Source: Rhizobium leguminosarum
Lineage (GTDB): Bacteria > Pseudomonadota > Alphaproteobacteria > Rhizobiales > Rhizobiaceae
Length of the DNA stretch: 64,000 nt
Assembly: GCF_017876795.1 (NCBI RefSeq)
Contig: NZ_JAGIOR010000003.1
Location: 186,001 to 250,000 of the forward strand
Reading direction: 5' to 3'
This document shows positions 8,652 to 17,985 of this stretch, in pieces. Position 1 is the stretch's first letter. Every line of letters starts with the position of its first letter. The translations under genes were made by a program, and so were the position numbers. Below the pieces are notes generated by a model. The model saw nothing but the letters and a program-made list of their open reading frames with translations. It ran no database searches and was not told where the DNA came from.

Positions 8652-11600
8652 TCTTGTGCTGCCACGACCTCCATCTTGCCGGTCGCCGTGCGGGCCGAAA
8701 GCTCCGGCCGGTACATGTCCTCGACGCTTGCGGCCGGATGGTCGTAGGTGCCGGGGGTGACGGCGCGCACGACATAGGCGACGTTGAATTCGCGCTCGTC
8801 GCCCTGAGCGCGGTTGAAGGCGGCGACGAAGCGGTCGTAGCGGAATTCGGTATGGGCAGCAGAGATCTCGCCGATCCAATCGAAATTCGTCATCTGGGCG
8901 CTGTCGACGAGGTTCGGATTGTCGATCTCGAAGCCGGCCGGCAGAAGGTCGGTAATGACGATGCGCGACGGCCAGTCGTTGCTTTCGCGCACATGGATGA
9001 CGACGACATAGCGTTCGTTCTGCTGGGCTTCGCTGACATTCGCCTCCTCGCCGTCGAGCGTGTAATAGCTGCGCTCGATGAGGAAGCCGTCGCCGCCGGC
9101 CGGCAGCGGCGCGGTCGGAGCGGCAACGGTGGTGACAACTGCCGAGACCGGGTCGTTCGTCTGGTTGGTCAAGGTCAGCGGATGGTCGGCGAGCGCCTCG
9201 CCGGTCATCCGGGCCATATAGGCGCCGGTGTGGGCGGCGCCGTTGACGTCGACCTTCAACCCGTCGTCACCGCCCTGGATGGCGCGTGCGGCAAGCAACA
9301 TCCAAGTTTCTTCCTGGGTGCTCTTGTATTTGCTGCGCTGCCATTCCTTGGCGACGGCCTTGGCGAGTTCCGGGACGACGGGCGGCACCGGCCGGCTTTC
9401 AGCGGCGAGCGCCAGGATCGCCGCACCATCGCGCAGGATCGTGCCGTAGTCGGTGCGCGAGAGGTTCACGCGTGAGACCATCGACTGTTCAGACATTTGC
9501 AGCGCGTCGAGGAAGATGTTCTTCGAACGCTGGGCATCGCCATAGAGCGCCAGTGCGGCGGCGATATGCGCCTTGGCAAGCGGCGTCGGGAAGTCGTTGA
9601 TCATCGTATCGGCATAATAACGCAGATCGCTGATCGCCGCCTTCTTGTTGCGGGCAAGCACATAGATGGCATAGGCGATCTGGTCGCCCTGGCCCTTGAT
9701 GTCGGTGGTGTAGGACAGGGTGTTCTGCAGGTTTTCGAGCGCCTGCACGAAGGCCCTTTCCGGCACGTCGTATTTCATTTCGCGGGCCCGCGTCAGGAAA
9801 TCGGTGACGTAGGAATCGAGCCAGACATCGCCCGAATCCGGTCCCCAGAGGCCAAAGCTGCCGGCCGAGGCCTGATAGGAGAGCACGCGGTAGATCGCAT
9901 CCTGCACACGCTTGTGCACGTCGTCGTCATTTTCGATGCCCGCCTGCTTTGCCACTTCGGCGAGGTAGAGCAGCGGCAGCGCCCGGCTGATGGTCTGCTC
10001 GGCGCAGCCCAGGGGATAGCGGTCGAGCGTCATCAACAGCGCCGGAATGTCGAAGGCAGCCGAACGGGTGACGTTGACGCTGATCGAAGCACCGGGCAGC
10101 ACGCTGTCGGCCAAGAGGTTCTTGTCGACGGTGAGCTTGGCGCCGGGCTTCAGCGCCAGCACCCTGCGTTCGGTGATCGGCAGGGATGACGGGCGCACCG
10201 GCACGTCGACGGTCTGGTCGAGCGAAAGGCCTGAGGCGTCGGAAAGGTTGATCGAGACGCTGCCGGCGCCCGGCTGCTTGCCGATGAGCGAAAGCGTCAG
10301 CTCGGATTTGGCGCCGGCCTCCAGGCGGATCGTCTGGGCGGCGGAGGCTTGGTCGATGCCGACTGCGTCATTGCCGGTCAGCTGCAGCTTGTAGTCGCCG
10401 GCCGGCGCATCGGTATTGGCGATGTCGAGGCGCAGGTTGGCCTTGTCGCCGGGGGCGAGGAATTTCGGCAGGCTGGCGGTGACGACGACGGGATCGCGGA
10501 TGATGACATCCTTGACGCCGTGGCCGACACCGGTCTTCGACCATGCAACCGCCATGACGCGCGCCGTGCCGTTGAATTGCGGAATGTCGAAGGAGATATT
10601 GGCCTTGCCTTCGGCGTCGAGCTTCACCGGCCCAGAGAAGAAGGCGACGAGCTTCTGTGTCGGCGGGCTTGCCTGCAGCGCAATGGCACCGCCGTCGCCA
10701 CCGGTCCTAAGCTTGCCGGTTGCACCCAGCGAGCCGTCGATCAGCCGGCCGTAGAGGTCGCGAATTTCAAGGCCGAGCTGGCGCTGGCCGAAATACCAAT
10801 CCTCCGGGTTCGGCGGCTCGTAACGCGTCAGGTTGAGAATGCCGACATCGACGGCGGCAACCGTGACATAGGCATCCTCATTGGCGCCGGCGCCGGCCAC
10901 CTGCAGGCCGATGTTCAACGGTCCGCGCGGCAGCATCTTTTCCGGCGTGTCGAGCTTGAACTGCAGCGCCCGCTGTTCGGGATCGACTTTCAGCCATTTG
11001 ATGCCGATCGAACGCATCGGCATATGGCTGTCCTGGGCGTCGCCGGGGCGGAAGAGCGTCGCGGTCACATAAGCGCCGGCGCCCCAGTCTGCGGTGACGG
11101 GGATGTCGACCTCGCCGCCGGTCTCGCCCATCGTCGCGTTCTGCACGGCAACCAGCTTTTCGGTTCCGGCCATGACCATCAGCTCGCCACCATAGCGCGA
11201 GGTGACTTTCAGCTTGGCGGTGTCGCCGACCTTGTAGCTGTCCTTGTCGAGGGCGATTTCCAGCCCGTCCGGAGTTTCGGTCGAAGTCGAGGCCACGAAC
11301 CAGCCGGCGTCGAATTCGACGCTGGAGGTCGGGCCGTCGGCATCCGAGCTTTCCACTTCAAGGCGATAGCGGCCCCACTTTACCGGCACGGAGATCTTGC
11401 CGCCGTCCGTCGTCGCGTCGACGCTGCCATTGGCGATCTGCTCTGCGGTATAGACCGGTTCGTATTTCCATGCCGTCCCCTCGCGATACCACTGGTACTC
11501 GCGGTTGAGGCTGTAGAATTTCCAGTGCAGGCCTTTGGTCTCCTGCCTCTCGCCGTCGGCATTGACGCCGATCACCGTGAAGTTGGCGATGGCGTTCTCA

Positions 11601-14116
11601 GGCAGATCGTCGGAAAATTCCGGCTTGATGCCAATCGACGCGCCCTGGTTCTTCACCGGAATGGTCAGCGAACGTTCGATGGCGCGGCCGCCGGCCTCCT
11701 GCATGCTGATATAGACCGTGGCGTTGAGCAGCTGGGTCGTTGCCGGCAGGTCGCCGACGGTCAGATCGGTCGAGGCTTCGCCGTTCTCGTCGAGTTCCGG
11801 CAGGCCGTCGATCGGCAGGCGCGAATCCTCGCTCGCCTCCTCGTCGGCAAGCCCGAAGAGGAAGCCCTTATAGGTGGCGCTCTCGCGCGTCGGCTTGACG
11901 ACGACATTGCCCTCGAGCGTCAGGCCGGCGGCCGGGGCGCCATAGAGATATTTGCCGGAAACATTAATCGTCGCCGGCGTATCCGGGCCGATCTCCTTGG
12001 CCTCGGTCTTGATCTCCAGGTCGGTGCGATCCGGCACGAAATCGTCGACCAGGAAACTCTTGCTGGCGATCGCGCTACCCTTGGGATCGGTATAGATGTT
12101 CATCGTCCAGGTGCCGCGCATGGCGTTTTCCTGGGTCGGGAAATCGACGCTGTAGCCGCCGAGATTGCTGGTCTGGCTGACGATCCGCCGGTCTTCGACA
12201 CCGTCGGGACGGCTGAAGATGAAGGTCAGCGGCAGGTTCTCGATAGCGTTGCCATCGGTGTCGCGGGCGAGCGCCTGCGTATGCACCGTTTCGCCGGCGC
12301 GGTAGATGCCGCGTTCGGTAAAGGTCAAGACGTCGATCGCGCCGGGTGCGGCGCGGCCGGTCACGCCGCGGTCGGAGAGATCGAAGCCGGCCCGCGTCAT
12401 GTCGAGGTAGACGTAGTCCGACGTGCCGTTCCTGGCGGTAATGACGGCGGGCGTCAGCGCCGCCGTGCCGCGAATGAGGCCGGCGGTGAAAGTGGCGCGG
12501 CCGTTCTCGTCGGTCGTCGCGGTGCCGAGCACTTCATTGTTCTTGGCAAGCAGCTGCAGCTCGACGCCTGATATCGGCTTTGCCGAGGCGAGAGAACGGG
12601 TGAAGACGTTGAGCCCGTCCGTGCCGGCATAGGTGGTGATGCCGATATCGGAAACGAGGAACCATTGCGTCGCCTGCGAATCCCACTCCTGCGCCGGGCC
12701 GTTCGGGCCGGTTGCGGTCATTACATAGATGCCGGGCTTGCGTTCGGGCAGCGCCTCATCGACCGGGAAGCTGGTGACGATGTCCTTGTTGAGCTCGTCG
12801 GCGATATCGATCGAACCCTGCCAGACGAGTTCGCCGTTCTGATCCTCAATGTTCTGGGCGCTGTAGCCGTCGAGCTGGGTCAGGAACTGCGAGTTGGTCA
12901 ACAGCGGCGCGATGGCGCGATCGCCGATGCGGTAGAGCTTGAGGTTGGCAGACGTCATGTTGACCGAGACGATCGGAATGCCGCGCCGCGCCGTCGAGGG
13001 CAGCACGAAGCTGTCGCCGGTGAAACGCACCATCTGGCTGCGGTCCTTGATATAGACGTCGATGCTGACGGGCGCCTCGAGCGCCTCGTCGACGGATGAC
13101 GGCAGGCCGGTGCGGAAGCCGAGCTTGTAGGTTTCGCCATGCGTCAGTCCCTCGACGCAGATCTGCTTGTCCTTGGTTTCCAGCGCCTTGGGCGCAGCAC
13201 CGTTCAGCGTCACGAAGGGCGTATAGTCGGTGGTCTTGATGAGCGCCTCGGAGAAGGTGACGCACGCGCGCGGCGTGGCGCTGTCGGCGTCGACCGTGTG
13301 TTCGGTGATGCGGAAGCCCTGCGTCGCCTTGAGCTGCAGGTAGGCCGCCTGCACATCCTCGGAGGCAACCAGCGCCAGGCTCGCCTTGTAGGCGTCGAGC
13401 GCCGGGCGGTAATTGGCGTTTCGGTCCAGGGCGTCGGCGAGGACGGCGAGCGCCTCGGCGCGTTTAGGCTTGGTGCGTGTCAGCTCGTAGCCGTTCAGCG
13501 CGTCGAGCACGGCCTGGCCGGTCGTGCCGCTCTCGGCGCTGCCGAGCGAAGCGGCGGCGCGGGCGGTTTCAAGCCAGAGATCGGCGTCGTCAGGGGGGAT
13601 CGACAGCGCGCCATGGAATGACTTCAGCGCGTCGGCCAGATTGTTGCCGGTGAGGTCGATGCGGGCATTGGCCGTCAGGCTGTCGGCGCCCTGGCCCTGC
13701 TGGTCGTCGGCAAGCGTCAGATTGTCCTTGAAGTCGTGGGCCTGCTGGATGAGATCGTTCGTCAGGAAGGTCAGACGCGGTGCAGCGCCGAGATCCTGCT
13801 CCTTCTGGGCGGTCGTCTCGACGATCTTGCCGGCGATGGCGCCGGGGAAGGCGTTCATCGTCTTGAAATCGGATTTCAGGAAGCACCATTTCACCTTGGG
13901 ATTGTAGGTGAAGGCCTTGCAGCTCTTGTCGCCGATGCACGAGGTCTTGCACTGATCGAGCGAGACGTTTTGCTCGGTGCGAAGATCGAAGCCGAAGAAA
14001 TCGGCGTCCTTGATCGTCTGGATGTCGCGCTTGGTCTCCGCAGCAGCGGCGGGAAAACTGACGGCGATGGTGGAAAATGCGATTGTCGCGAAAGCGAAAA
14101 ACGAGCGCACGGACAT
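8648..14116 (-). CDS. Bacterial alpha-2-macroglobulin with N-terminal PAN/Apple domain
   Basis: A 1822-residue exported protease trap of the alpha-2-macroglobulin family. A signal peptide (to about residue 26, AAAAE) precedes a Cys-rich PAN/Apple-like module (about 37-95, with CKTSC, KSCKAF and WCFL). Then come the MG-type beta-domains, the bait/CUB region and the thioester domain. The thioester motif CAEQ sits at residue 1371 in a YPLGCAEQTISR context. The start has GGGGGGA just upstream. The protein is thought to entrap foreign proteases in the periplasm while its partner PBP1C repairs peptidoglycan; this is established for the pair as an idea and inferred here. Absence of a lipobox suggests a soluble periplasmic form. 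The order is macroglobulin first, pbpC second. Confidence 0.95.
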   Translation of the reverse strand: MSVRSFFAFATIAFSTIAVSFPAAAAETKRDIQTIKDADFFGFDLRTEQNVSLDQCKTSCIGDKSCKAFTYNPKVKWCFLKSDFKTMNAFPGAIAGKIVETTAQKEQDLGAAPRLTFLTNDLIQQAHDFKDNLTLADDQQGQGADSLTANARIDLTGNNLADALKSFHGALSIPPDDADLWLETARAAASLGSAESGTTGQAVLDALNGYELTRTKPKRAEALAVLADALDRNANYRPALDAYKASLALVASEDVQAAYLQLKATQGFRITEHTVDADSATPRACVTFSEALIKTTDYTPFVTLNGAAPKALETKDKQICVEGLTHGETYKLGFRTGLPSSVDEALEAPVSIDVYIKDRSQMVRFTGDSFVLPSTARRGIPIVSVNMTSANLKLYRIGDRAIAPLLTNSQFLTQLDGYSAQNIEDQNGELVWQGSIDIADELNKDIVTSFPVDEALPERKPGIYVMTATGPNGPAQEWDSQATQWFLVSDIGITTYAGTDGLNVFTRSLASAKPISGVELQLLAKNNEVLGTATTDENGRATFTAGLIRGTAALTPAVITARNGTSDYVYLDMTRAGFDLSDRGVTGRAAPGAIDVLTFTERGIYRAGETVHTQALARDTDGNAIENLPLTFIFSRPDGVEDRRIVSQTSNLGGYSVDFPTQENAMRGTWTMNIYTDPKGSAIASKSFLVDDFVPDRTDLEIKTEAKEIGPDTPATINVSGKYLYGAPAAGLTLEGNVVVKPTRESATYKGFLFGLADEEASEDSRLPIDGLPELDENGEASTDLTVGDLPATTQLLNATVYISMQEAGGRAIERSLTIPVKNQGASIGIKPEFSDDLPENAIANFTVIGVNADGERQETKGLHWKFYSLNREYQWYREGTAWKYEPVYTAEQIANGSVDATTDGGKISVPVKWGRYRLEVESSDADGPTSSVEFDAGWFVASTSTETPDGLEIALDKDSYKVGDTAKLKVTSRYGGELMVMAGTEKLVAVQNATMGETGGEVDIPVTADWGAGAYVTATLFRPGDAQDSHMPMRSIGIKWLKVDPEQRALQFKLDTPEKMLPRGPLNIGLQVAGAGANEDAYVTVAAVDVGILNLTRYEPPNPEDWYFGQRQLGLEIRDLYGRLIDGSLGATGKLRTGGDGGAIALQASPPTQKLVAFFSGPVKLDAEGKANISFDIPQFNGTARVMAVAWSKTGVGHGVKDVIIRDPVVVTASLPKFLAPGDKANLRLDIANTDAPAGDYKLQLTGNDAVGIDQASAAQTIRLEAGAKSELTLSLIGKQPGAGSVSINLSDASGLSLDQTVDVPVRPSSLPITERRVLALKPGAKLTVDKNLLADSVLPGASISVNVTRSAAFDIPALLMTLDRYPLGCAEQTISRALPLLYLAEVAKQAGIENDDDVHKRVQDAIYRVLSYQASAGSFGLWGPDSGDVWLDSYVTDFLTRAREMKYDVPERAFVQALENLQNTLSYTTDIKGQGDQIAYAIYVLARNKKAAISDLRYYADTMINDFPTPLAKAHIAAALALYGDAQRSKNIFLDALQMSEQSMVSRVNLSRTDYGTILRDGAAILALAAESRPVPPVVPELAKAVAKEWQRSKYKSTQEETWMLLAARAIQGGDDGLKVDVNGAAHTGAYMARMTGEALADHPLTLTNQTNDPVSAVVTTVAAPTAPLPAGGDGFLIERSYYTLDGEEANVSEAQQNERYVVVIHVRESNDWPSRIVITDLLPAGFEIDNPNLVDSAQMTNFDWIGEISAAHTEFRYDRFVAAFNRAQGDEREFNVAYVVRAVTPGTYDHPAASVEDMYRPELSARTATGKMEVVAAQE

Positions 14117-14316
14117 AAAATTCCCCCCGGAAATGCTGGCTCTGACCGGCGGGCACTCTCCTCACTCCTCGCGAGATTGTCAACTCAGGTTGCATGCTGT
14201 TTCATCTTCGCACAGGCGCTTTCGTCTGCCTGTCACATCGGCGTGAGTGATCGGCTTGTGATTTGCGCCTTTTGCAAGGATGAGCAAGGATTTGGGCCAT
14301 CGCAGGAGGTAGCGCC

Positions 14317-15021
14317 ATGTCCATATTTTCTCACCGCAGGAGCCTTGCCGGGCTCCTTGCCGCCACCGTTGTTTCGCTCGGTGCGTGTGCCGCAAATGCG
14401 GCTGAAGATGCCGTCGTCATCCCGCCGCCGGCCGTTGACGAGGCTGCCCGGCCGGGCACCGAGACCGCCATTTTCGCCGGCGGCTGTTTCTGGGGTGTCC
14501 AGGGCGTCTTCCAGCACGTCAAGGGCGTCCAGAGCGCCGTCTCCGGTTATGCCGGTGGCGAGGCTGGGACGGCCCAGTACGAAACCGTCAGCACCGGCTC
14601 GACAGGTCACGCCGAAGCCGTTGAGGTGAGGTTCGATCCGAAACAAGTGAGCTACGGCAAATTGCTGCAGATCTTCTTCTCGGTGGCGCACAACCCGACG
14701 CAGCTGAATTTCCAAGGCCCGGATCAGGGAACGCAATACCGTTCGGCGTTATTCGTCGCCGACCCCGAGCAGCGCAAGGTCGCCGAGCGCTATATCGGCC
14801 AGCTCGACAAGGCGCATGTCTTCGCCCAGCCGATCGTCACCAAGGTCTCCGATACCGCCGGCTTCTATCCCGCCGAGGCCTATCATCAGGATTTTCTGAC
14901 GCTCAATCCGACCTACCCCTATATCGTCTACAACGACCTGCCGAAAATCGATAACCTGAAATCGCTGTTTCCCGCCGATTACCGCAGCCAGCCGGTGCTC
15001 GTCAGGAAGGCCAAGGGGTGA
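14317..15021 (+). CDS. msrA: Periplasmic peptide-methionine (S)-S-oxide reductase
   Basis: A 234-residue MsrA that reduces methionine-S-sulfoxide in oxidised proteins. The catalytic GCFWG motif is at about residue 57-61, followed by VSGYAGG, STGSTGHAEAVEV and the DQGTQYRS motif of the family. Unlike cytosolic MsrA it carries an N-terminal signal sequence (residues 1-29, RRSLAGLLAATVVSLGACAANAAE) with a possible LGAC lipobox, so it should act in the periplasm or as a lipoprotein. The start follows GGAGGTAG. It is divergent from the macroglobulin gene across a 200-nt gap and ends at a clear rho-independent terminator. Confidence 0.95.
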   Translation: MSIFSHRRSLAGLLAATVVSLGACAANAAEDAVVIPPPAVDEAARPGTETAIFAGGCFWGVQGVFQHVKGVQSAVSGYAGGEAGTAQYETVSTGSTGHAEAVEVRFDPKQVSYGKLLQIFFSVAHNPTQLNFQGPDQGTQYRSALFVADPEQRKVAERYIGQLDKAHVFAQPIVTKVSDTAGFYPAEAYHQDFLTLNPTYPYIVYNDLPKIDNLKSLFPADYRSQPVLVRKAKG

Positions 15022-15050
15022 TTACCCCTATCGATTCGGGGTTTTATCAT

Positions 15051-15074
15051 AGGCGGCTAAGGGGCCGCCTTTTT
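15051..15074 (+). terminator. Rho-independent terminator of msrA
   Basis: The perfect 7-bp stem AGGCGGC/GCCGCCT with a 6-nt loop is followed by a T run (TTTTT). It lies 30 nt after the msrA stop codon. Confidence 0.9.
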
Positions 15075-15147
15075 GCTGCATGTCCGCAGTCTTAAGAATT
15101 TATCAACGTTAACAATATCTTAAATAACAAAAATCGCGTTCCACCGC

Positions 15148-15172
15148 GGAACATATCTTCAACTTGGCCGTT
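15148..15172 (+). promoter_or_regulatory. EcfG-type general-stress promoter
   Basis: GGAAC (15148-15152), then 16 nt, then CGTT (15169-15172). This matches exactly the alphaproteobacterial EcfG consensus GGAAC-N16/17-CGTT. It faces the receiver-only response regulator starting at 15252. The -35 half also belongs to a small inverted repeat GTTCC-N5-GGAAC (15138-15152). Confidence 0.75.
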
Positions 15173-15251
15173 TCAGCAGGGAGTTTCGTGCAGGGACAGC
15201 TGCCGGAGCGGATACCTCTTCCGAAGTATATGCGTAACAAGGGGACGTATC

Positions 15252-15692
15252 ATGGCCACCAATGTCGTGCGGCGCCGGCAACGAGATGATCTGATGAGAC
15301 AGAGAGTATTGATCGTCGAAGATGAATTCCTCATTGCCCTGGATCTCGGGGCGACGGTGGAAGGCATGGGCATGCAGGTCGCAGGGCTTGCGAGTGATCG
15401 CGAACAGGCGCTGCGGCTGGCGCCGCTTGCCGATATCGCCTTCGTCGACGTCAATCTCGCCGACGGCCAGACCGGGCCCGAGATCGGCCGGCGGCTGGCT
15501 AGAGAATACGGCATTGCCGTCGTGTTCATGACCGGCAATCCCGAAGTTGTCGCCGACGGCGTCAAGGGCGCGGTCGGCGTGGTGCAGAAGCCGGTCATGC
15601 CTTCTGTCGTCCAGCAACTGGTGAAATATCTTGCCGCGCGCCGCGTCGGCATGTTCGCGGTCGTGCCCTCGCAGATGACGGTCTTCGCCTGA
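15252..15692 (+). CDS. Receiver-only response regulator
   Basis: A 146-residue protein consisting of one CheY-like receiver domain and no output domain. Seen are the acidic pair in VLIVEDEF, the phospho-acceptor aspartate in IAFVDVNLADG, the threonine in VVFMTGN and the lysine in VVQKP. The ATG at 15252 has AAGGGGA upstream. An internal ATG at 15294, just before the domain, is an alternative. Single-domain receivers of this kind relay phosphate in alphaproteobacterial stress pathways. The perfect EcfG-type promoter upstream places it in the general stress regulon by inference. The partner kinase is not adjacent; the hybrid kinase at 29.3 kb has the same promoter type and is a candidate. Confidence 0.92.
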   Translation: MATNVVRRRQRDDLMRQRVLIVEDEFLIALDLGATVEGMGMQVAGLASDREQALRLAPLADIAFVDVNLADGQTGPEIGRRLAREYGIAVVFMTGNPEVVADGVKGAVGVVQKPVMPSVVQQLVKYLAARRVGMFAVVPSQMTVFA

Positions 15693-15732
15693 TCTGACAA
15701 TCTGAGCGGAAGGGCCTGATCGAGAGGCCTGA

Positions 15733-16437
15733 TCAGCCCACTATAGCTGCAAGTTTCGGCTGACGTTCGTCCTTTTCCACCACCGGCCTGCCATAGGCCT
15801 TGAGAAAAGTACGGACGGCATTGCGTGCCGCCTTCTCAAGCTCTTCATCAGTGGGCGTTCCACCGAAAAGCGTCATCATCTGCAGGTCGGCATTGGCGAG
15901 CGCCACGAACTGCCGGGCGGCGACGTCGAAATCGTCGATGACGAGCGCGCCCTTGTGAGCGACCCGCGCAAGGAGCGCGGAAAGGGCAGTGGTTAGTTTG
16001 CCTGGCCCCTGCTGGCGCCAGCTTTCAAAGAGGTGCGGATATCGCTCACCTTCCGTCTGAACCAGCTTGCGCAGGAATTTTCCGTCGTGATTGCAGATGC
16101 AGTTCTTATTGAGGCGCACGGCGAAGGCCGTCAGCCCGTCCTCCAGATTGTCGGCGTTCTCGGGAAAGGTCGACAGCACCGAGAAGAGCATGGCGTTGGC
16201 GCGGTTCATGACGTCCTCGACGACGGCGACGAACAGCGTTTCCTTCTCGCGATAGTGATTGTAGATCGTCTGGCGGGAGACACAGGCGACGGCGGCAATC
16301 TCGTCGATGCTTGCGCCGGCAAAACCCTGGCGGCAGAAGACGTCGGCGGCGGCGTCGAGGATCGACATGCGCTTGGCGCATTGTCCGCGCTGCGTATGCC
16401 CCCCCATCCGGACTGCCGGTGTCATGCGATCTTTCAT
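15733..16437 (-). CDS. TetR/AcrR-family transcriptional repressor
   Basis: A 234-residue TetR-family regulator. The N-terminal helix-turn-helix is clear (SILDAAADVFCRQGFAGASIDEIA, then VSRQTIYNHYREKE). It is followed by a C-terminal ligand/dimer domain of the AefR-like type. The frame is open to a TTG at 16473, but the ATG at 16437 keeps the intergenic operator outside the gene. It is divergent from an MFS drug exporter (16646). The shared intergenic region holds a perfect TAGAC-N6-GTCTA repeat over the exporter promoter, so repression of the exporter, relieved by a toxic ligand, is the natural model (inference). Confidence 0.9.
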   Translation of the reverse strand: MKDRMTPAVRMGGHTQRGQCAKRMSILDAAADVFCRQGFAGASIDEIAAVACVSRQTIYNHYREKETLFVAVVEDVMNRANAMLFSVLSTFPENADNLEDGLTAFAVRLNKNCICNHDGKFLRKLVQTEGERYPHLFESWRQQGPGKLTTALSALLARVAHKGALVIDDFDVAARQFVALANADLQMMTLFGGTPTDEELEKAARNAVRTFLKAYGRPVVEKDERQPKLAAIVG

Positions 16438-16450
16438 GAAGGCAAAGATA

Positions 16451-16486
16451 AGACGTCTTGACGATTTAGACAATGGCGTCTAGTTT
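16451..16486 (+). promoter_or_regulatory. Candidate TetR operator over the MFS exporter promoter
   Basis: A perfect inverted repeat TAGAC-N6-GTCTA lies at 16467-16482, with a smaller palindrome AGACGTCT at 16451-16458. A TTGACG hexamer (16458-16463) and a weak TAGTTT (16481-16486) sit 17 nt apart, so the repeat would occupy the promoter spacer. This arrangement fits repression of the rightward MFS gene and autorepression of the divergent TetR gene. Confidence 0.5.
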
Positions 16487-16645
16487 ACAGGCGTGTCCAA
16501 ATTTGTTGACACTCTTGGTTCCACCGCTGAAGATATGAGCTCCCAACTTCGTCTTCGCTCGAACGATCATCATTGAACCCTTAAGAGCACTGCGGCGGAG
16601 CGACGATCCGGCGCCCTTGCCGCGCTTTTACGAAAGATCACCCCT

Positions 16646-17845
16646 ATGACGGCTTCCTTCTTTCGCATTGCCCTCATTCTCGGCCTTCTCTCGGCCATCG
16701 GCCCCTTCGCCATCGACATGTATCTGCCTGCGCTGCCGTCCATCGGCCAGGATCTGCATGCCGACAACAGCGTCACCCAGCTGACGCTTCTCGCCTTCTT
16801 CATCTCCTTTGCGCTTGCCCAGCTTCTCTACGGTCCGCTTTCGGACATGTGGGGCCGCAAGCTGCCGCTCTATCTCGGCATCGGCGTCTTCGCAGTCGCC
16901 TCGATCGGCTGCGCGCTCGCGACCGATATCGAAACGCTGATCGCCTTCCGTTTCGTCCAGGGCATCGGCGGTGCCGCCGGCATGGTCATTCCGCGCGCCA
17001 TCGTTCGCGATATGCATACCGGCGTGCAGGCCGCACGCCTGATGTCGCTGCTGATGCTGGTCTTCTCGATCTCGCCGATCCTGGCGCCGCTGACGGGCAG
17101 CGCCGTCATCGAATTCTACGGCTGGCGCGGCGTGTTCTGGGCCGTGATGATCGCCGCCTTCATCGGGCTCGTCCTGCTTGCCACCCAGCTTGAAGAGACC
17201 CGCCCTGCCAAGGAGCGCAGCGGCAGCGGCCTCAAGAGCGCCTTGGCGGCCTACCGGCTGCTGCTCGCCGACCGCAATTTCCTGACGCTGACTTTCATCG
17301 GCGGTCTCGGCATTTCGAGCTTCCTCGTCTATCTCGCCAACTCGCCCTTCGTGCTGATCCAGCATTACGGGCTGACGCCGACCGAATACAGCTTCGCCTT
17401 CTCGATCAACGCCGTGTCCTTCTTGGCGGTGTCGCAGGCGACGGGCTGGCTCGGCGAGCGTTTCGGCCTGGTGCGCGTCATGCGCGTTGCCGTCAGCGCC
17501 TTCGCGCTTTCCATGGTGGTCATGGCGGTGGTGATGGCTTCAGGCTTCAACCAGCTGCCTGTCATGGCGACCTTCCTGTTCATCGGCTACGGCTTCCTCG
17601 GCCTCGTCATCCCGACGAGCGCCGTGCTTGCCCTTGAGGATCACGGCGCGATTGCCGGCACCGCCTCATCGCTGATGGGCACGCTGCATTTCGTCATCGC
17701 CGCCGTGGCCATGGTGATATCGAGCTTCTTCTTCGACGGCACGGCCGTTCCGATGGCCGCCGGCATCGCGCTCTGCGCCTTCTTAGCCTTCGTGCTGACC
17801 CAGGCCACGATCGGCCGCCGCGCCGCCGTCGCTGCTGCCGAATAG
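16646..17845 (+). CDS. Bcr/CflA-family MFS drug-efflux transporter
   Basis: A 399-residue inner-membrane antiporter with 12 predicted transmembrane helices. The first helix reads into IGPFAIDMYLPALPSI, a signature of the Bcr/CflA drug-resistance subfamily. The GPLSDMWGRK loop between helices 2 and 3 is the MFS motif A. It expels small toxic compounds by proton exchange; the actual substrate cannot be told. It is divergent from a TetR repressor with a likely operator between them, and it ends at a strong hairpin. The ribosome-binding site is poor (purines only in AAAGATC). Confidence 0.92.
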   Translation: MTASFFRIALILGLLSAIGPFAIDMYLPALPSIGQDLHADNSVTQLTLLAFFISFALAQLLYGPLSDMWGRKLPLYLGIGVFAVASIGCALATDIETLIAFRFVQGIGGAAGMVIPRAIVRDMHTGVQAARLMSLLMLVFSISPILAPLTGSAVIEFYGWRGVFWAVMIAAFIGLVLLATQLEETRPAKERSGSGLKSALAAYRLLLADRNFLTLTFIGGLGISSFLVYLANSPFVLIQHYGLTPTEYSFAFSINAVSFLAVSQATGWLGERFGLVRVMRVAVSAFALSMVVMAVVMASGFNQLPVMATFLFIGYGFLGLVIPTSAVLALEDHGAIAGTASSLMGTLHFVIAAVAMVISSFFFDGTAVPMAAGIALCAFLAFVLTQATIGRRAAVAAAE

Positions 17846-17854
17846 TCAAGGACA

Positions 17855-17881
17855 GGCCGCACCCATCCCTTGGGTGCGGCC
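17855..17881 (+). terminator. Hairpin downstream of the MFS exporter
   Basis: A perfect 10-bp stem GGCCGCACCC/GGGTGCGGCC with a 7-nt loop lies 10 nt after the stop codon. There is no T run after it, so it may act as a weak terminator or an mRNA 3'-end stabiliser. Confidence 0.6.
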
Positions 17882-17985
17882 ACCAATCAGGGTTGCGATC
17901 CCGCAGAAAATACCTCGCGCGATTGAATATTGGCGGCCAGCGCTATCTACGCCATGACGTAACATGATCATTCCGGAGGATACCC

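Noticed and set aside
8652..8879. An N-terminal extension of PBP1C by 76 residues
   Set aside because: The residues are Arg-rich and overlap the macroglobulin C-terminus in another frame. The ATGA junction gives a better start, followed directly by the membrane anchor.
10349..12571. A 740-codon plus-strand frame opposite the alpha-2-macroglobulin gene
   Set aside because: It is antisense to a clear long gene, has no recognisable motif and has no ribosome-binding site.
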